64,000 nt of DNA from Hexactinellida sp. DTS-2022 (Eukaryota; Porifera; Hexactinellida), in the NCBI GenBank assembly GCA_028753945.1, contig JAPNXP010000018.1:2853643-2917642 (forward strand). Reading direction: 5' to 3'. Below the pieces are notes generated by a model. The model searched no databases, was not told where the DNA came from, and was given only the letters and a program-made list of their open reading frames with translations. Shown in pieces: positions 30,501 through 45,500 of the stretch. The position numbers and the translations under genes were made by a program. The stretch's first letter is position 1; each line of letters opens with the position of its first letter.

Positions 30501-33500
30501 AACGTTAGTAAGATAAAAGTATCAAATCAACTATTTGGTTAGCTTTCGATTCATAACATAGTCGAAGAAAATGGGATATCAAAGCTAGGCCACGAAGTAA
30601 TGAGTTATAAAAAATTTGAGGCAATAGAGAAGACTGGGATTTATATACATTTTGAATATTTCAGTATGTCGCAGCAAATGAAGTTGATTCCGCCGAGACT
30701 CAATTATAAAATTATCACAATAATTTGTTCGCAATAATTTGTAGTAATATGTCAAGGAATAAGTTAAGCAAGAGAACATATAAGGCACTTGAAATTTCAT
30801 GAATCGATAAAATTTAAACCAAATGCCCACAAGTAAATGGCAAATTCAAAGCAACTTTTCGCCAGATAAGGAGAATAATCAAACCAAACGGTTCTTCTAT
30901 ATATGAAACACGCCGCAAACGACCTAACAAGCAAAGCGCGGCAGTGTGTCATAAGATCTCACTTATTCCAAACTACCATTACATACTATAAAATTAATAT
31001 GTGCATTCGATGTTCTGTGAAATAAAATGAGTTTTCATATTAATTTTATATAAGTATACAAATTCTTCAATTTTGAGAAGATCCGATTCGGTTTGATTAT
31101 GAGTATTTATATTACCCCTGGTAAACAGATTACCTCAATCTATCTTCCCATCCAATATCATTATACTCCATTGTTGATATCATCAATTGAACTTCATGAT
31201 GAACAGCAAGTCCAAAATTAGGGTGAGAGTGATGTTGCTTTATTAGGAAAGTTAATTTGTGATTCAACCAATCGATTAATTGAACGTTTGCATTTGTGTT
31301 GTCGTGATTGAGGGTAAGAATCAATTCGCGAACCTATGTAATATTGAGAATAAATAGAACATTATATCTGATCGATAAAATTAGTATGCTAATATTAAAA
31401 AAATTTAATGAGCTAATACAATAGTAATAATAATATACTAAATAATCTAATTTAAACAAATGGTTCAAGTCTATAAGAGGTGCTCACAACTACAAATACA
31501 AATATTCGTGATGTTAATCAAATACAAGTATAAAACAATTACTTGTAAATTGAAATGTAATTTATTCAAGGGATGAAACTCTCTATAATCATAACTTTTA
31601 GGCAAGTATTCAATAGAGATTTCAAAATTTCAGTTGCATTATTATACCCAACAAATGTTTAGCTATGTTTCAAAGGATTAACTACTACCAGGGACTTCTT
31701 TAATATGGGGACTGTAAACTTCATTTTACGGTAAAATTAGCGTAGGCCGAAAACAGTATTGTGTACTTATTGATATCTCGTAATCCGCTAATGCTAGACA
31801 CAGAAAATGTATTATTGTCGTATAGGAAGTCATATTTTTGGATTCCAAAGGTCATATTGGTTTAACCATAGCATTCTATACATAAGGCAATGGTGCTGAT
31901 TGATGGACTTGGAACAGGGATTGGTTAGGTCAGTAAAAAAAAAAAAAAATGCGTAAAGCTTATTTACACGTGGGATTTAGCATTGTACATCCTAAACTAA
32001 CCATTATAATTAATTCTACACCAATTAGCACCAAAAATGGTACATACATAGGAAGGAATGTCGAAAACTTGTGATTATCTAATTTTTAACAACCATAATA
32101 TTTATATATTATTTTACTACTTAGTTAAAAGTAAAAACACGTTAAATTCATTTCACGACACTATCTTCATCAGAATCGTTCCCCAACAGCACAATTCATT
32201 TGAAACTTCTAATAGCATGTCTTGTGTTGTCCCAGGCTGAAGTCTAATTATAAAAGCCAAGATGAGTCTACCTCCGTTTTTCATTTCCCCAGAGATCCGA
32301 AGTTACTTGAAGAATGGCTCATTGCAATTCCACGGCCACGGAAGGACTATGAAACCAACAAGCAGATGAGGGTAAGTATCTATAATTTCCATTTATTGAT
32401 TGCCATATTTACATTAGTTTCTTTAGGTATGCATTCGTCATTTCAAAGAAGATGACATCGAAAGGACCATATCCTGCAATGAAGGGGTTCGTACTGTTAC
32501 ACTTTCCAGAGAGAGAATAACTCTGGAGAAGACAGCAGTACCCAGCATTTTTCCCAACTGTCCTTCCTATCTTTCTAAATTCAATTCAAAGCCAATAGAT
32601 GACAAAGAACGACTGCTGATGGAATCTGCATACTCCAAGAGCATAACTGAATACGAAGAAACGGTGGATAAGTTCCTAGTTAATTCATATTCTGATCTTA
32701 TTTCTAAGCTAAATTTAATCGACCTACCAAACAGCGGGATAACTAATGTGTCTAATAACACCCCTTTATTTTTAATAAAAATCTTTATTTTAGAAATCGG
32801 ACCTTTCATCGACCGATCTGTATTAGTTAACGATGAATTGTATACCAAACCATTTGAAAATAAAAACGTCACCATTCCGATCTAGCGAATTTTTATTAAA
32901 GAAACTCGCCAAGTTGAGACCATCCTCGATGAAGTAGATACATTTTTACTCTTACTTCAAACTATTAACTCTCAAACTGAATGTTCTATTAACAACCATA
33001 TAAAACTTGCTATCCATGAACTCGAAAGTGCAATCAAGTTTGTTGATGGTGACTCGATAGACCTAGACATAGATGATTTACATTGCAGTAGCGAATCTCT
33101 GAGTATTTCATTCCACTTTTTAGTTGGGCAACTGAGAAATTTGATAAATTCTAAAAGTCGTCAACGGTAAATATTTTAACTCAAGTATTTCACTAAAATT
33201 CATGGAATTTCACCTGCTTGTTACCGACTTATCCAATCAGCCAATTGCTTAATCTTGCCTCACGAGAAAAGGCATAAAAAACACTCTGGGTATTGAAGGT
33301 GATTACTTTAAAATTCTAAAGGAAATATGTAACTTCAAAATTTAGCCATAGGGAACGCCATGTGATACTTCTAATGGACGAAGTTCACATCCGTAGTGAT
33401 GCTTCATATAAAGGAGGTAAGTTTTGTGCGCCATCGACAACCCTAGCGACCTACCCACAACTGTGCTTTCAATGATGATTTCTAGTCTTATGAAAAAGTT

Positions 33501-36500
33501 TGCCACCATTGTTTGTCTAATACCGTTAGGGTCTTCTTCCGCGGCTGATTTATATCCAATTATTACAAAAACAATTGGTGATATAGAGAGTTGTGATTTA
33601 CTTGTTAAGGAAATATGTACCGATAATTATCCTTAATGTCAGTGCATTTAAATTATTTTTATATGACGCGAAAATATTGCAACCGCGACTTCTACATCCA
33701 TGTAACCCAACGCGCAACCTTATTTTATTATTTGACATAGTCCGTTAAATGGTAGTTAAATGGCTGAATTGTTGAAAATTACTTCCCACGTCTAGAGGGA
33801 AGCTAACACCACAAACATTCACTATCCCTAGACATACTTGTATTGCCCTCCCTCTCTTAGTACAGAGATTGACCCTTGAATGCGGTTTTGAATATTTGCT
33901 GACGTCTCGAATACAAAATGAACCATTAGAACATCATTTCGGGCTATATCGTCAAATGTCTGGTTCGAACAATAATATATCTGAACTGTCATATTTTGGA
34001 GAGTGAACGAAGACTTCAATTATCTAATCTCCTAAATTTTTTTAACATAAATCAACTGTCTGATAAAATATTTCTTAAATAATATTTGAAAAATTTTACA
34101 TAGGAGGAAGATGAAGAAATGCATCCAGAGTTTGATTTTGAGTATGTTACAAGTGAAATACTGAACATTGCTAACCTTCTATTCGATAATTTGCAAATTT
34201 AATGCCTAAATTATGTAGCTGGGCATGCAATCTTTTTCTTATCCTTAAAAATTCTAAAGAATGTCGAGAGTGCAAAGATCTTTTAACATCTCCTAAAGAT
34301 ATTCAAGTTTTTAACGACACCGGATTTTCAATGATTGAATTCCTTGATAGAGGCTCACTTAAGTATCCATCTGAAATTATCTACCAAACTCTCATCGTAA
34401 TATATGAAATATTTTTGAAAATCGATAACCATTCACATTTAAGTAAACTATGTTACGAGGGATCCTGCCGTCGGAATTTGGTTCAGTTGTCACTCATTAT
34501 TGTAGAAGAAAAGTATAGTGAAATATGGAGGAAATGGTGTGTTTGTATGATTCCAAAATGGGAAATTCTTAAATTTCTTTATACTACTGTAGCTAATTTG
34601 TATTTATCGAAGAAGGTTAGAAGCTATAATTCGATAGTTATTGGTCGAGATAATAGCAAACTTAAAAAATTCAGTACATATTTCTTCTAATCTTATAGAT
34701 AGCTTCCTGACATGCCGATATACCACTGCGCATCTACTACTATCATTTGACTGTATTCTCTACATTACTATCATTTAGGAGGTCACGAGGAGCTCCACTA
34801 ACACCTACGATCAAGCCGCTCATTCAGGACACATCGTAACCACAATCCCTCCCAATGTCGTCATAGATGTACTACTCTTAACTGCTCTCTAGTAACTCCG
34901 ACCACTATCCTATTAATTTACCTTCATAGTATGTATTATCTTTGATTGTTGCTTTTTATACTTATTTTATGTTGTGATTCGTATATTTATATACGTATAT
35001 AAAATACATTAAATATATATCCTTATAATTCGTAATTTTCTTAGAAGGGTGGTGGATACTCAATTATTTCCCTTCACAGTGATAGTCTACATTAATTTAG
35101 AGCTGTATTGGGATTTAGATCTAAAACCAAAGTAACTGACCTAACCAATCCCTGGTCCAAGTCCATCTATCAGCACCATTGCCCTATGTATAGAATGCTA
35201 TGGTTTAACGAAAATATTTGTGGAATGTAAGTTATGCGATGTTCACATCTTTCCATATATGGTAATATTGTTAAAATCTCTAGATTAGTTAGCTTTATAC
35301 ATATAAAATGAGAAATAACACTGACTGCCATTAATAATGCACCGAGAGTAACATTAGACAACGATTCATCACTAATTTCCATTAATTGGGTGCAATAAAT
35401 GGGAAACATTTGTGATATGCCATCATAAATTAGTGATATATGAAGAATGTAAGTCCTTATATTACACATATTTGTGATAATTATAATCTAGAATGTGCAA
35501 AGAAAAAATATAAATGGGATTATGAAGGACAATATAAACCTGCTCACGAAATCCAAATAATAATCTCAGAATATGTAATTGATCCTGAGATTATATCAAA
35601 GATACTTACTTCATTCTGCATGGACGAAGTCCCAATACGAAGATTAGTATTACAGAGCTCTGTAAGGAGACCTAAATCAATCAAACAAATCTTGTGGGAA
35701 GATATAGCAGCAAAATTCTTAAGTAAATAAACACAATGCTTAGAAGCTCGTGCTATACAACCATAACACTTTCCAAAGTTAGGAAACAAGTTCAAGAATT
35801 CTGTTCGATCCATTATAAGAGAACGATCCTCATAATCATTAATTTCTGAATGATAAGAAATGTTGGAGTTAGACTGTTCAGAGGTTTTCATGCGCTGCAA
35901 ATCATATCGTACAAGCTCATGCCTTGTTGCCAATATTCCTATTTGCAGACAAGGATGTTAATCAAAGTTGCATTAGTAAACGATCAATAAATTCGAAACA
36001 AACTAATAAATAATAATAGCGCGAAAAACAAATATCATTGTGTCGAAATAATATACAATAACCAGTGGCGGAGTCAAGGGGGGGCATGTCCCAGAAAGAT
36101 ATAACTCACTCACTATATATATTACTGTATGACTTTACATTTTAAGGATTTTGACTATTTGAGACATTTAAGATATAGTATATTGAAAATTTAGTTAGGA
36201 ATTTGAGGAGACAGCCCCCTGAAATAGTCTTTGCCCCCTCCAGTGCCCCCATCAGATTTGTGTCTGGATCCGCCTCTGACAGTAACCCGTGACCCGTCAC
36301 CATAAAACAGTGTGCATTGGAATTAGTTGGAAAGTCGGAGACTTTTAGAAGCGTAAATAAATGTGTAAATACTATTATGCTACGGATTGCAGCATAGCTG
36401 TTAAATACTTCCCGATATACAGTATTAGTTGTAGGGAGCCATTTCCCAGTTGTATGGCACTAACATTACATTCGTTTGGCCTGCGGTTTATTAAATTGCA

Positions 36501-39500
36501 GGAGTAGAAATAAGGTGTGATATGAAAATTTTAACTATTTATTCAAAATCAATTTGTTAACAATTCTAAAGAACATCTTGTTGCAACTAAACGTGCACGC
36601 ATTCTATTAATAATTCATTTCATACTATGAAATAGTCAAGAAGCTGGAGATTTTCTTCAACTGATTGTTGATTAATGTGCTTCTCGTGTCAGGATTTTGA
36701 ATCACGAATTTGGACACTTTTAACGGGACTTTAAGATGTTTTGTCCCATTGGAACATGGTACAAGGAAAAAAATATAATATCTTAGAATCATTTGATGGA
36801 AAAAATTATTTTAGATCAATAGTTCTGCAAGATTTTTACGAAATATCCTATAAATATTTGCAGGGTTTCAAACAGGGGGTTGTAGGGAGGCATTTTCCCC
36901 CCTAGAAAAACAAATTACACTACAAAGTTTAATTTATGCCCTCATTAAAAACAAACATATCCCAGAGTGCCCCCCTTGAGAATTTAAATAACCTAGATTG
37001 CCTCCTTTGTATGCAAATCGACTAAGAAACACTGATTTGGTTTACACCGACTAGAAAACACACTTCTGAATTAGAAATTTATAAATAAGTAGCAGCAAAA
37101 TATCGCTGTTTTGAGCACCAGTATCGCCACTTTAAGCAACTGTGCTCCAAGGTCTCGGTAGATTCACCACAGTTCGGAGGTACACGCTGTACCATGCACA
37201 GTAGTTTGGGGCACGTATTTGGCAAAAAAATAGTCAACCCCAAAAAGCAAAGAAGCATCGTGATTTGCTTCCTAGATGTCTATATAGTATGCAAATCAAA
37301 TTTGGTACGAATTGAAAGCCTAGAAATACAAAATGTCGCTACATCAAATTTTTCAAATATATAAGATCATTTTCAAAATTTCTATACGTTTTGACAGTGA
37401 TTCGGAAATGATTTGAAAGTTTCAAATATTTCAAATATTTGATTTGAATTAATTTGAAATTATTTGATTTGAAATTATTTGAAATCTCAAAGTATTAGAA
37501 ATAATTTTAATCTAAAATAATTTGATTTAATTTGATTTGAGAAAAAAAATGATTTATTTACAACCCTGAGATTTAAAACAAATTCTAATAAACTTGATCA
37601 ATTCTCATATTGGTAAAAACATCTACGTAAATAGGATATATTGTCATATTGATTTCCGTAAATAACAATCAACCAGAGATTATTACCTTGTGGTTCACTG
37701 ATAGTTTCAAACGGTCCACATAATAATTAGGCTCATAAAATGTGTGTGTAGCTTCAAGGGTGTAGAGGTAGTGGAGTATTTGTTATAACAGATCGAAAAT
37801 AAATTGTTGCAAGTCGCAATTAGATCGCTACTTTATATAAAATTGGGAACCCAGCTTAATTGGGACAAGAGGTCAGAAACAAAAAATGTCCCAATTAAGC
37901 GGAGTAGACTGTGGATATCATACAAAAATACACAGACCTGCATGTATATGTGTAATATTGTGTATATATTTGTTTGCATGTTCCGAGTTGATTGAAGAAC
38001 TGGACAGTTTCCAATTCTGATTTTTGGCATACATGGGTAACTTTTGGCACCCGACAAGAAGCTTAGGTATCCACCGGAAATTTCTCACACCTCATCAAAT
38101 TGTGAAGTGATTGTCATATTTCGAGAATCATGAGATTCACATAATCGCACATAATTTGCACCCTATAAAAAGAAAAAAACATGCACCGTAATGATACGGA
38201 CACGTTGCTCACACCAGATTGCCAATATGCTTATTCATTATCGCATGATAACGTAATCACTAAATCGTTAAATTATTAAAATAAATTATTTAGGCCTGTT
38301 TACGCTTTGAAATCAATGTTACCAATATATAAACCACACACCAACCGCTTTCGATAATCTATTGGGACCATAATGACCGAACCAATAAAGGACATGTTCT
38401 TCTCAAAATGTAACAATGAAGACATAACTTGGTGGGAGTGAGAAGCCTGTGCCTAAAAAACTCATCTTGTTGTCGGGTGTCAAAATCTACCACTATATGC
38501 CAAAAATGAGATTTGGAAAGCGTCCAGTTTCCTCAATCAACTCGAAACATATAAACAAATATATATAGTACACAGCATATATGAGGATTGCGTTAAATAG
38601 TGCATATTAGTTGTATTCTATTTCTGACATGCATTGTTGGTGTTCTCAGAGTAACTTCTAGGGGCCCAAATGTTGTCACCAGCGGCTTCCAAACATGGGG
38701 GCCCTGCCCAAGTATAATTGATAAAAGAAAAACTCGCAGCCCCTGTACTCGTACATCGAAAAAGAGATTCAGCAATAATTATATGTAACTGTACGTACAT
38801 ACATCCAGCAATCTTATATCTAGCGATGAATTCAGTGTCACAATATGAATCAAAACTCAAGAGGGTTCAGCATATCGCGAAAAGGTGTCTGCGTATTTAA
38901 GTGCAACCTTAATTAAGTGCAAGGAGTAGGAGAGCAAATGCGATTCTAATTACTAACTTATCGAAGATGTTTATAAAGATATGTGTGTAGAAGCATCAAG
39001 ATTGAATCTTAAATACTACATTATAGATAATATTCATAATAGTGAAAAGCCAAATTAAAGTTTTAACCAATTTTTATAATAATACTTAGTTTGCATATAT
39101 GTATACTAAGTAAACTAAGTAAGTTAAGTTTAGGAAGTATACTTAGACTCAGTGGCGGCGCTAGCCAGCCGCCACTGGTGGGGCACAATTGCGTCACAGG
39201 TGGGACTCAGGATATTACACTAGGGTACACTTGCATTAATGAGGTGAGGAACACATAAAATCAGGTGGGGCATATTCTCCACCTGGCCCCACCCACGAAC
39301 CGCCTCGGCATACAATTAATATAAACCAAGTAATTGATTAGTTTAAGAATAAGAATAAGCATAAGTTTAAGTAGTTGAGTGAATAAGGCCTCTCATACAC
39401 AGACACGATTTTCAAACTAAGTATACTTCAGTGTATTGACAAATAATTAATTCAAAGGTAAATAATCGTTTTAACCTTTTTATGTAACATCCATTGAAGG

Positions 39501-42500
39501 TGATCTTTTTTTTACAGTTGCCATTTAAAATTCCACCTGCCGAATTACAAGAGGTTTCAGCAACCTTTTGGGCATAAAAACTTCCCAGGGGACAAACTTT
39601 GCTTCTACAATCTACATGGTCGGAATGAGATTTATAAGGATATTATTGAGTTATAAATGTGCATTAGGAATGTAAATGATATATGATTTGTAAGGAATGT
39701 GAATTATATATGATGAGTAAATAGAAACTACCTTGAATAATCTTGCTGAGCTCGTTGAATGTAGATTTGCTATCACTACAATATCTATGAGTTATTGAAT
39801 AAATATTTTTATTGATCCCAATAATAACACCTTCTCCTTTGGATTTGCCTGATGTCGATGAAGAATCATGATTTCCATTAGTCAGCAACATATCCAGGGC
39901 ATGCCGATGTAATATTAATTGCTTGTAAACCTAAATTAAAAATAATAAATAAGATACATTAATACATCACCATATTTGCTAATTTTCACTAAAATTAAAG
40001 ATCCTAAATTGAATTTGTGCTTACGTTTAATATATATTACTATGAAATAAAATAGAGCAACCAAAATCCTACAAACTTGAAATACCGCGATTCAATGTAA
40101 AAATATACCCATTCTAAAATGTTCCTATACAACATACTATATGTTTTAACAAATATAAAGGTACAGTTTCCGTATTTGTCAGAAAGCAGTGAGCAAGCCC
40201 GCATCTAGGATCGATGGGGGTGTATCCCCTACACAAGGAAAGTTAATATCCCAGTGGACAAGTCAAATCCTTTGCCAAATATTTATGTTCACTCGCTAAG
40301 CTCGGGTGTTCATAGTAAAATTGCTATTCTTTAAGAGAAATGCATAGGGGATCATTTAGGTTTGGCAAGTTTAATACTCTTATCAGATAAACATTTCTGA
40401 GACATTATCTAGTTCGTATATTATTATAGTAACAAGTAAGTTTAGCTTTTCTTCAGAAGTTTGTCCCGTCCTAACTTTTCTACATAAATCTGTGTTATAT
40501 TATATCAATCCAATTTTTACGAATGTCTAGGTTGTAATTGAAGAACTTCAAAACAGTGTAACCTCTGGAATCGGGGCCTTTGGAATAGGGGAACCTCTGA
40601 ATTCGGGGCATTTGAAATTCGCGAAAATATTTCCCCATACAAATGAACCTATGGAATCGGGGAAATAGCGACAAACGGGGTATCGGGGCAAGGCCTGAAA
40701 ATATAATTCTTTCAGCTTGCATAGAACTAATACTAAAATCCCCTACGCAATCGGGGCATCAATACTGAATCAACTCAATAAATTTTTATTTTCGCAATAA
40801 CTATCGAATAAAACACAATATAAATGCTACGTACGTGAACAAGAAATAAATTCAATCCGCCTCTGAGGGTAAATATGTGCTACCACGCCCGTATAACATT
40901 ACGAAAATCTCTAAAAAGTGAATACCTTTGGAACCAGCAAAATTTTCACTTTAGAGGTGTTCAGGATAAGCAATATGTAGCAGAATGAATTATTTTAACG
41001 TTACAGTGTGACTAGCAATACGAAACAATAGTATGACATAATATGAACTACATATATACGGAAAATGGTGATTTTGACACAATACCAGACTGAAATCCAG
41101 AATCGGGGAATATCCACAATCGGGGCGTCATAAATTTTCCCAGTAATGTATCCCGCATGCCCCGATTCCAGAGGTTACACTGTATGCATTTCAAACAATA
41201 GCAACCAGCAAATTAGTATAAAGAACTGTTGTTCAGCCCAAACTGGGGGAATACCGACATTTCGTTACAAGACATTTCGTTAGACGACATTTCGTTACAG
41301 ACATTTCGTTACTACGACATTTGTTTACACGACACTTCGCTACTAATTTCATTGGTTATTTCTAAACACCTGAATGTTATTGTTATAATGGTATTTTCCT
41401 GCTAGAATGATGTAAAATAATGTACTAATTGTAACATACTATAGTGACATAAAACTAATTATTAACAAATTCGAAATCAGTTAAATTCACCAATGTTTCC
41501 TATTTAATTTGAGTACAATATAGTCCGATTATATCGAAGTGGATATATCGAAATTCCGCATATTTCGAAGTAATTTATATCCCCATGACCTGGAATGCAT
41601 TAATTATTGTTCGATTATATCGAAATCAAAATTTCCAATTTCCGACACCAAACACCAATACGTAAACATTCTACAATATTCAACCAAAGATGAAGATGTT
41701 TGATTATCAAATCAAATTGTTTCTTTACACGTTAGTTTAAATGTTTATAACGAAATCAGAAATCAATTTGGAAATTTATCTTGCATATAGCGAAATCGCT
41801 TATAACGAATTTCGGTTATATCGAAGTAATTTAGAGAGCCCCTTCGACTTCGATATAACGAGAGTTGACTGTAATTAGCATCCATACTGAAATGGTGTGC
41901 AACCCCTCTTAGAAACTCCATTCTGGGACGATATAAATAACTAGCGATGAGTTCTTTCAAAGCTTGTTCGTTAGCTTGTAAATTCACACGTTTAGGTGGC
42001 TGAGCTCCTGCAATAAACTTAGCTTGTCGCACCTCGACCATTCCTTGTTCACGTTTTAAGGATTCTATAAACTTCCAAATTGTAGGATGATTGCACCCAA
42101 CAGTTGCATTATAGGAACGGTGCCATGCTTCAACAATATTAGTTGTCCGGGATAGTCCGTATGGGATGTTGAAATGGTAATTCCATTTTTCAATGGAAAC
42201 AGCGCCTCATGGTAGGTGCCGCCTGGTAGTGTTCGCCCGATATAGGTGTTCTCGAAATATAAGACAAGACCAGTTGCTTGGGGTATGGGAAGTTGTTGTA
42301 CAACATCGCCATACAGATGGGGTACCTCGTGAAGAGCGGCGAAGGCGAAGGCGAAGGCTGTCAGCAGGCGGATGCTTATTGCCAGTTCTGCAATCTGATT
42401 GCAGTCCCTCAGATTGTACTTTGCCCAAAACGTTTTGTGTCAGATGGAAGAAGCAACACTTTACAGATGTGACAGGCCATACATGCTCAAAGCTGTTGAT

Positions 42501-45500
42501 TGCAGCCTTTTCGAAATCCATGATCATCTGGCTTGGATGAGCGTTAGGACAAAGTGCTTTAATTTGTTGCCACATCCTCGTGTAGATAGCCTGAGTAGTG
42601 TTGGGTAACAAGACGAACAAGCTTGGTAACAGGTGACCATTCTGTAGAGGGTCAGGTCCTCCTCGGAGAGCATGTATTACATAGACCTGTAGGAATAGTT
42701 CGGGAGCAGTTTTGAAATTGCCATCAGCAAGCCAGCATTGGGATGATCCCAGCATCTAGAGGTTGCGTTGCGTCCCGAATATGATAATGATATCTGGTCC
42801 AGAGCCAGAGTCGTGGAAAAGGAAGTTCTCCCCATTAGCTGTCTGTTGGTAGTCCGGGGGAAGGATGAGCTCCTCCATGGTAAGAGGCTGTGCTGGTGCT
42901 GCAAGTATTCGCTCCCGTTGACGCTGAATAGTGCACTTGAGGCTGGTTAACTTGGGGAGATTAACTGAAACTCCGTCGGAGACAGTGAGGAGATCGCCTA
43001 CGATGAGATGCGAACTATCTTGCATTTCACTCGCCTTTCTCTTCGCGCCTATTTTACCTTCTGACAAGTACTGACTCTTCATCTGGTTGATGGAGATGGT
43101 CGTTAGTGCGCTTAACTATCTGCGATCCCTTCGTGTGAACTCTGGCTTTACAAACCCCTCTCCTCTCACATTGCCAATGTACCACTTTCCCTACTCTCCA
43201 CTGTTGTCCATAAATGAATCCTCCTTCAATCAGCTTATTGCCTCCTTTTGATGACTTGATGAGGGTAAATGACTGATGATATTTTTCTGATAATATAGTT
43301 GTTGCCATGTGTTGCGAATTATGAAATATGAAATTTTTTCCTATTTATTTCCACAATAAGTGATGTAGGAAAAACCTTTAAATTTCAACAAAGGAAAACA
43401 TGACCTTATTCAACAACATTCTAGCAGTTAAAATATCATTATAGACAATAATACTCAGGTGCATAGAATTAAGCAATTAAATTAGTAGTGACGTGCAGTG
43501 TAACATACTGTCGTGTAACAAACTGTCGTGTGACGAAATATCGTAGTAACGAAATGTCATGTAACGAAATGTCGTGTAACGAAATGTCGGTATCCCCAAA
43601 CGGGTACATGTCACATTGATTTGAAATTAGATGAACAGTGAGAAAATAAGGGGAATAGTGGTAAATCAGTTATTCCTAAAAACATTAGTATATTAAGATT
43701 GAGCATAGGGAATACTATATAAAGCGAATACTTTCTCTGAACGAGTATGAAGTGATTATGAAGTGAGTGCGGTGCAATTCAATGATGCAAAATTAAGTTG
43801 ATATCTATAACAAAAATACAACATTAGAGTTATCATAATTTAGACAAGGTATTATTCATCAAATTATAATTGATGGCACGATCACTTAGGATGAAATTGA
43901 CTATCATAAAATAAATCGATACGAAACAAGCAGTTTTGATCCTAACAATACATGCAAATACTATACAAATTAAAAGTAGTGATTCATGAAAAAAAAAATG
44001 ACAAGTTATCCTACTAAAGTATTCATACAATTCAATAATTTGTACCACAAATTGTACATGGCGGAAATATGTCGCAAATTTAATGCATGTCTTGTCAAAC
44101 TAATCTGAGATATAGCATCAATAGGGGTCAAAATCTAAGATTCCGTGACCAAACTCTGGCAAGTTAAGTTATATTCCTGATTCTGATACTTTAGGGTATA
44201 TCTCGCGATTTAAGCCTCCATGCCGGCCTCGAAAATTTGGGCAAACTTTTTTTATAGAGACAAATTCAAAAGGGCCTCCGGCAATCATTTAGAAAAATTA
44301 AGGCCCCTCTCTAAACATTTCATAATTGAGATTAGAGTGTTTTTGAACAGATACAATAAGTACTAGCTGCACTGAAAATTTCAACTCAATCGGGACTATA
44401 TTTTTTAATGTAACAACCTTTTGAAGATTCCTACGTCATCTTTCACCATGGGAGGTGTATTCAGGCTTTCTTAAATCGAAACAGTTATTTGATAAACTAC
44501 CGAATATTTAATGACCTCTTTATGGAGTTAATTTTGTAAATTTGGAAACAAATTCTAATCATTTTGTAAAATTATTAACACTGATATATGTATACTAATT
44601 AAAACAGTGAAATTTTGCATCAAAACATACAACTTACCTGGTCAGCTTTCTCCAAAAGATTAGTCATGTTAAAAATCATTTTTTTCCGCTCGTCCTCGTT
44701 ATTTATAGGTTCAACAGAAGGAAATACTTTGGCAGATAGTGAATAATCAAACTTTCCATATTTAGAATAACCACAAGCATTACAGAGAAAAGGATCTTTT
44801 TCGTCATAATTAATAGCTCTGCACTTATGACACTGATAAACATTCTCGCTGCAATTTCCACAAATGCCTGGATGTGCCTGAACTGGAGCACTACACCGAG
44901 GACATTGAAGAGATTCCAGTGCAGATTGTGGGCTTTCATAAAAGTCTAAATAAGGTTAAACAATAAATACAATGCGAAAAAGACGGAAACTATATCTTTA
45001 CATTTTATGTAAAATATGGATAAGGTCAGTGTTGGTGTGTTGAACAAATTCATTACTTGAATATTTTCATGAGCTTTACTTAGGCATGAATAAATAATTG
45101 TGACATGAACCTGTGAAATTTGTCACCAACTTGACATAAACTTTCATTTAGATAGTTTAGATCTCAGCCAACTGGCGTTCAATAAGTTCTCGGCCCTTTC
45201 GAATAAAAATGTAGATAATGTAGTCCAGGGTTTTTTTTAAGGTTGAAACCTCGGTGTACTCAGCTTAACCGCGGTGTATGGATTAACCCGAAATTACCTT
45301 TCCCATACTGCAGCGGCCGCATTGATTTTGATTTTAAATCAAAATCATTCAAATATTAGTGTTTGAAAAATCAATCAAAATCAAATCATTCAAAATGTGA
45401 GATTGAAAAAATCAATCATCAAATCATTTTGATTCACCACAAGATCACCAAAAATCAAAATCAAATCATTTCCAATACGATGATATAATAAGTTTTTGGT

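Larger units (their letters stand above)
41244..43598 (-). mobile_element. MULE-type transposon with ACATTTCGTTAC-word arrays
   Basis: Both ends carry GGGGATACCGACATTTCG (the left with one extra A), followed by several copies of GACATTTCGTTAC, inverted between sides. The interior encodes a FLYWCH zinc finger and a MULE transposase on the minus strand. A Tc1-type MITE (41516-41871) is inserted near its 3' end. I found no clear 9-bp duplication. Confidence 0.8.

Noticed and set aside
35170-35469. Minus-strand frame that superficially resembles UBR4 (LLMAVSVISHF) just after exon h
   Set aside because: The true next UBR4 residues are in exon 31333-31134, which fits the phase exactly; this frame has no good acceptor and runs into the P-like element.
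37690-37790. Exon-like minus-strand stretch (YLYTLEATHTFYEPNYY) ending at a GTAATA donor
   Set aside because: No acceptor is visible upstream, and exons g and h already join in phase without it. It may be a transposon scrap.
42193-42608. Plus-strand frames opposite the MULE
   Set aside because: Shadows of the minus-strand MULE transposase, whose conserved boxes are clear.
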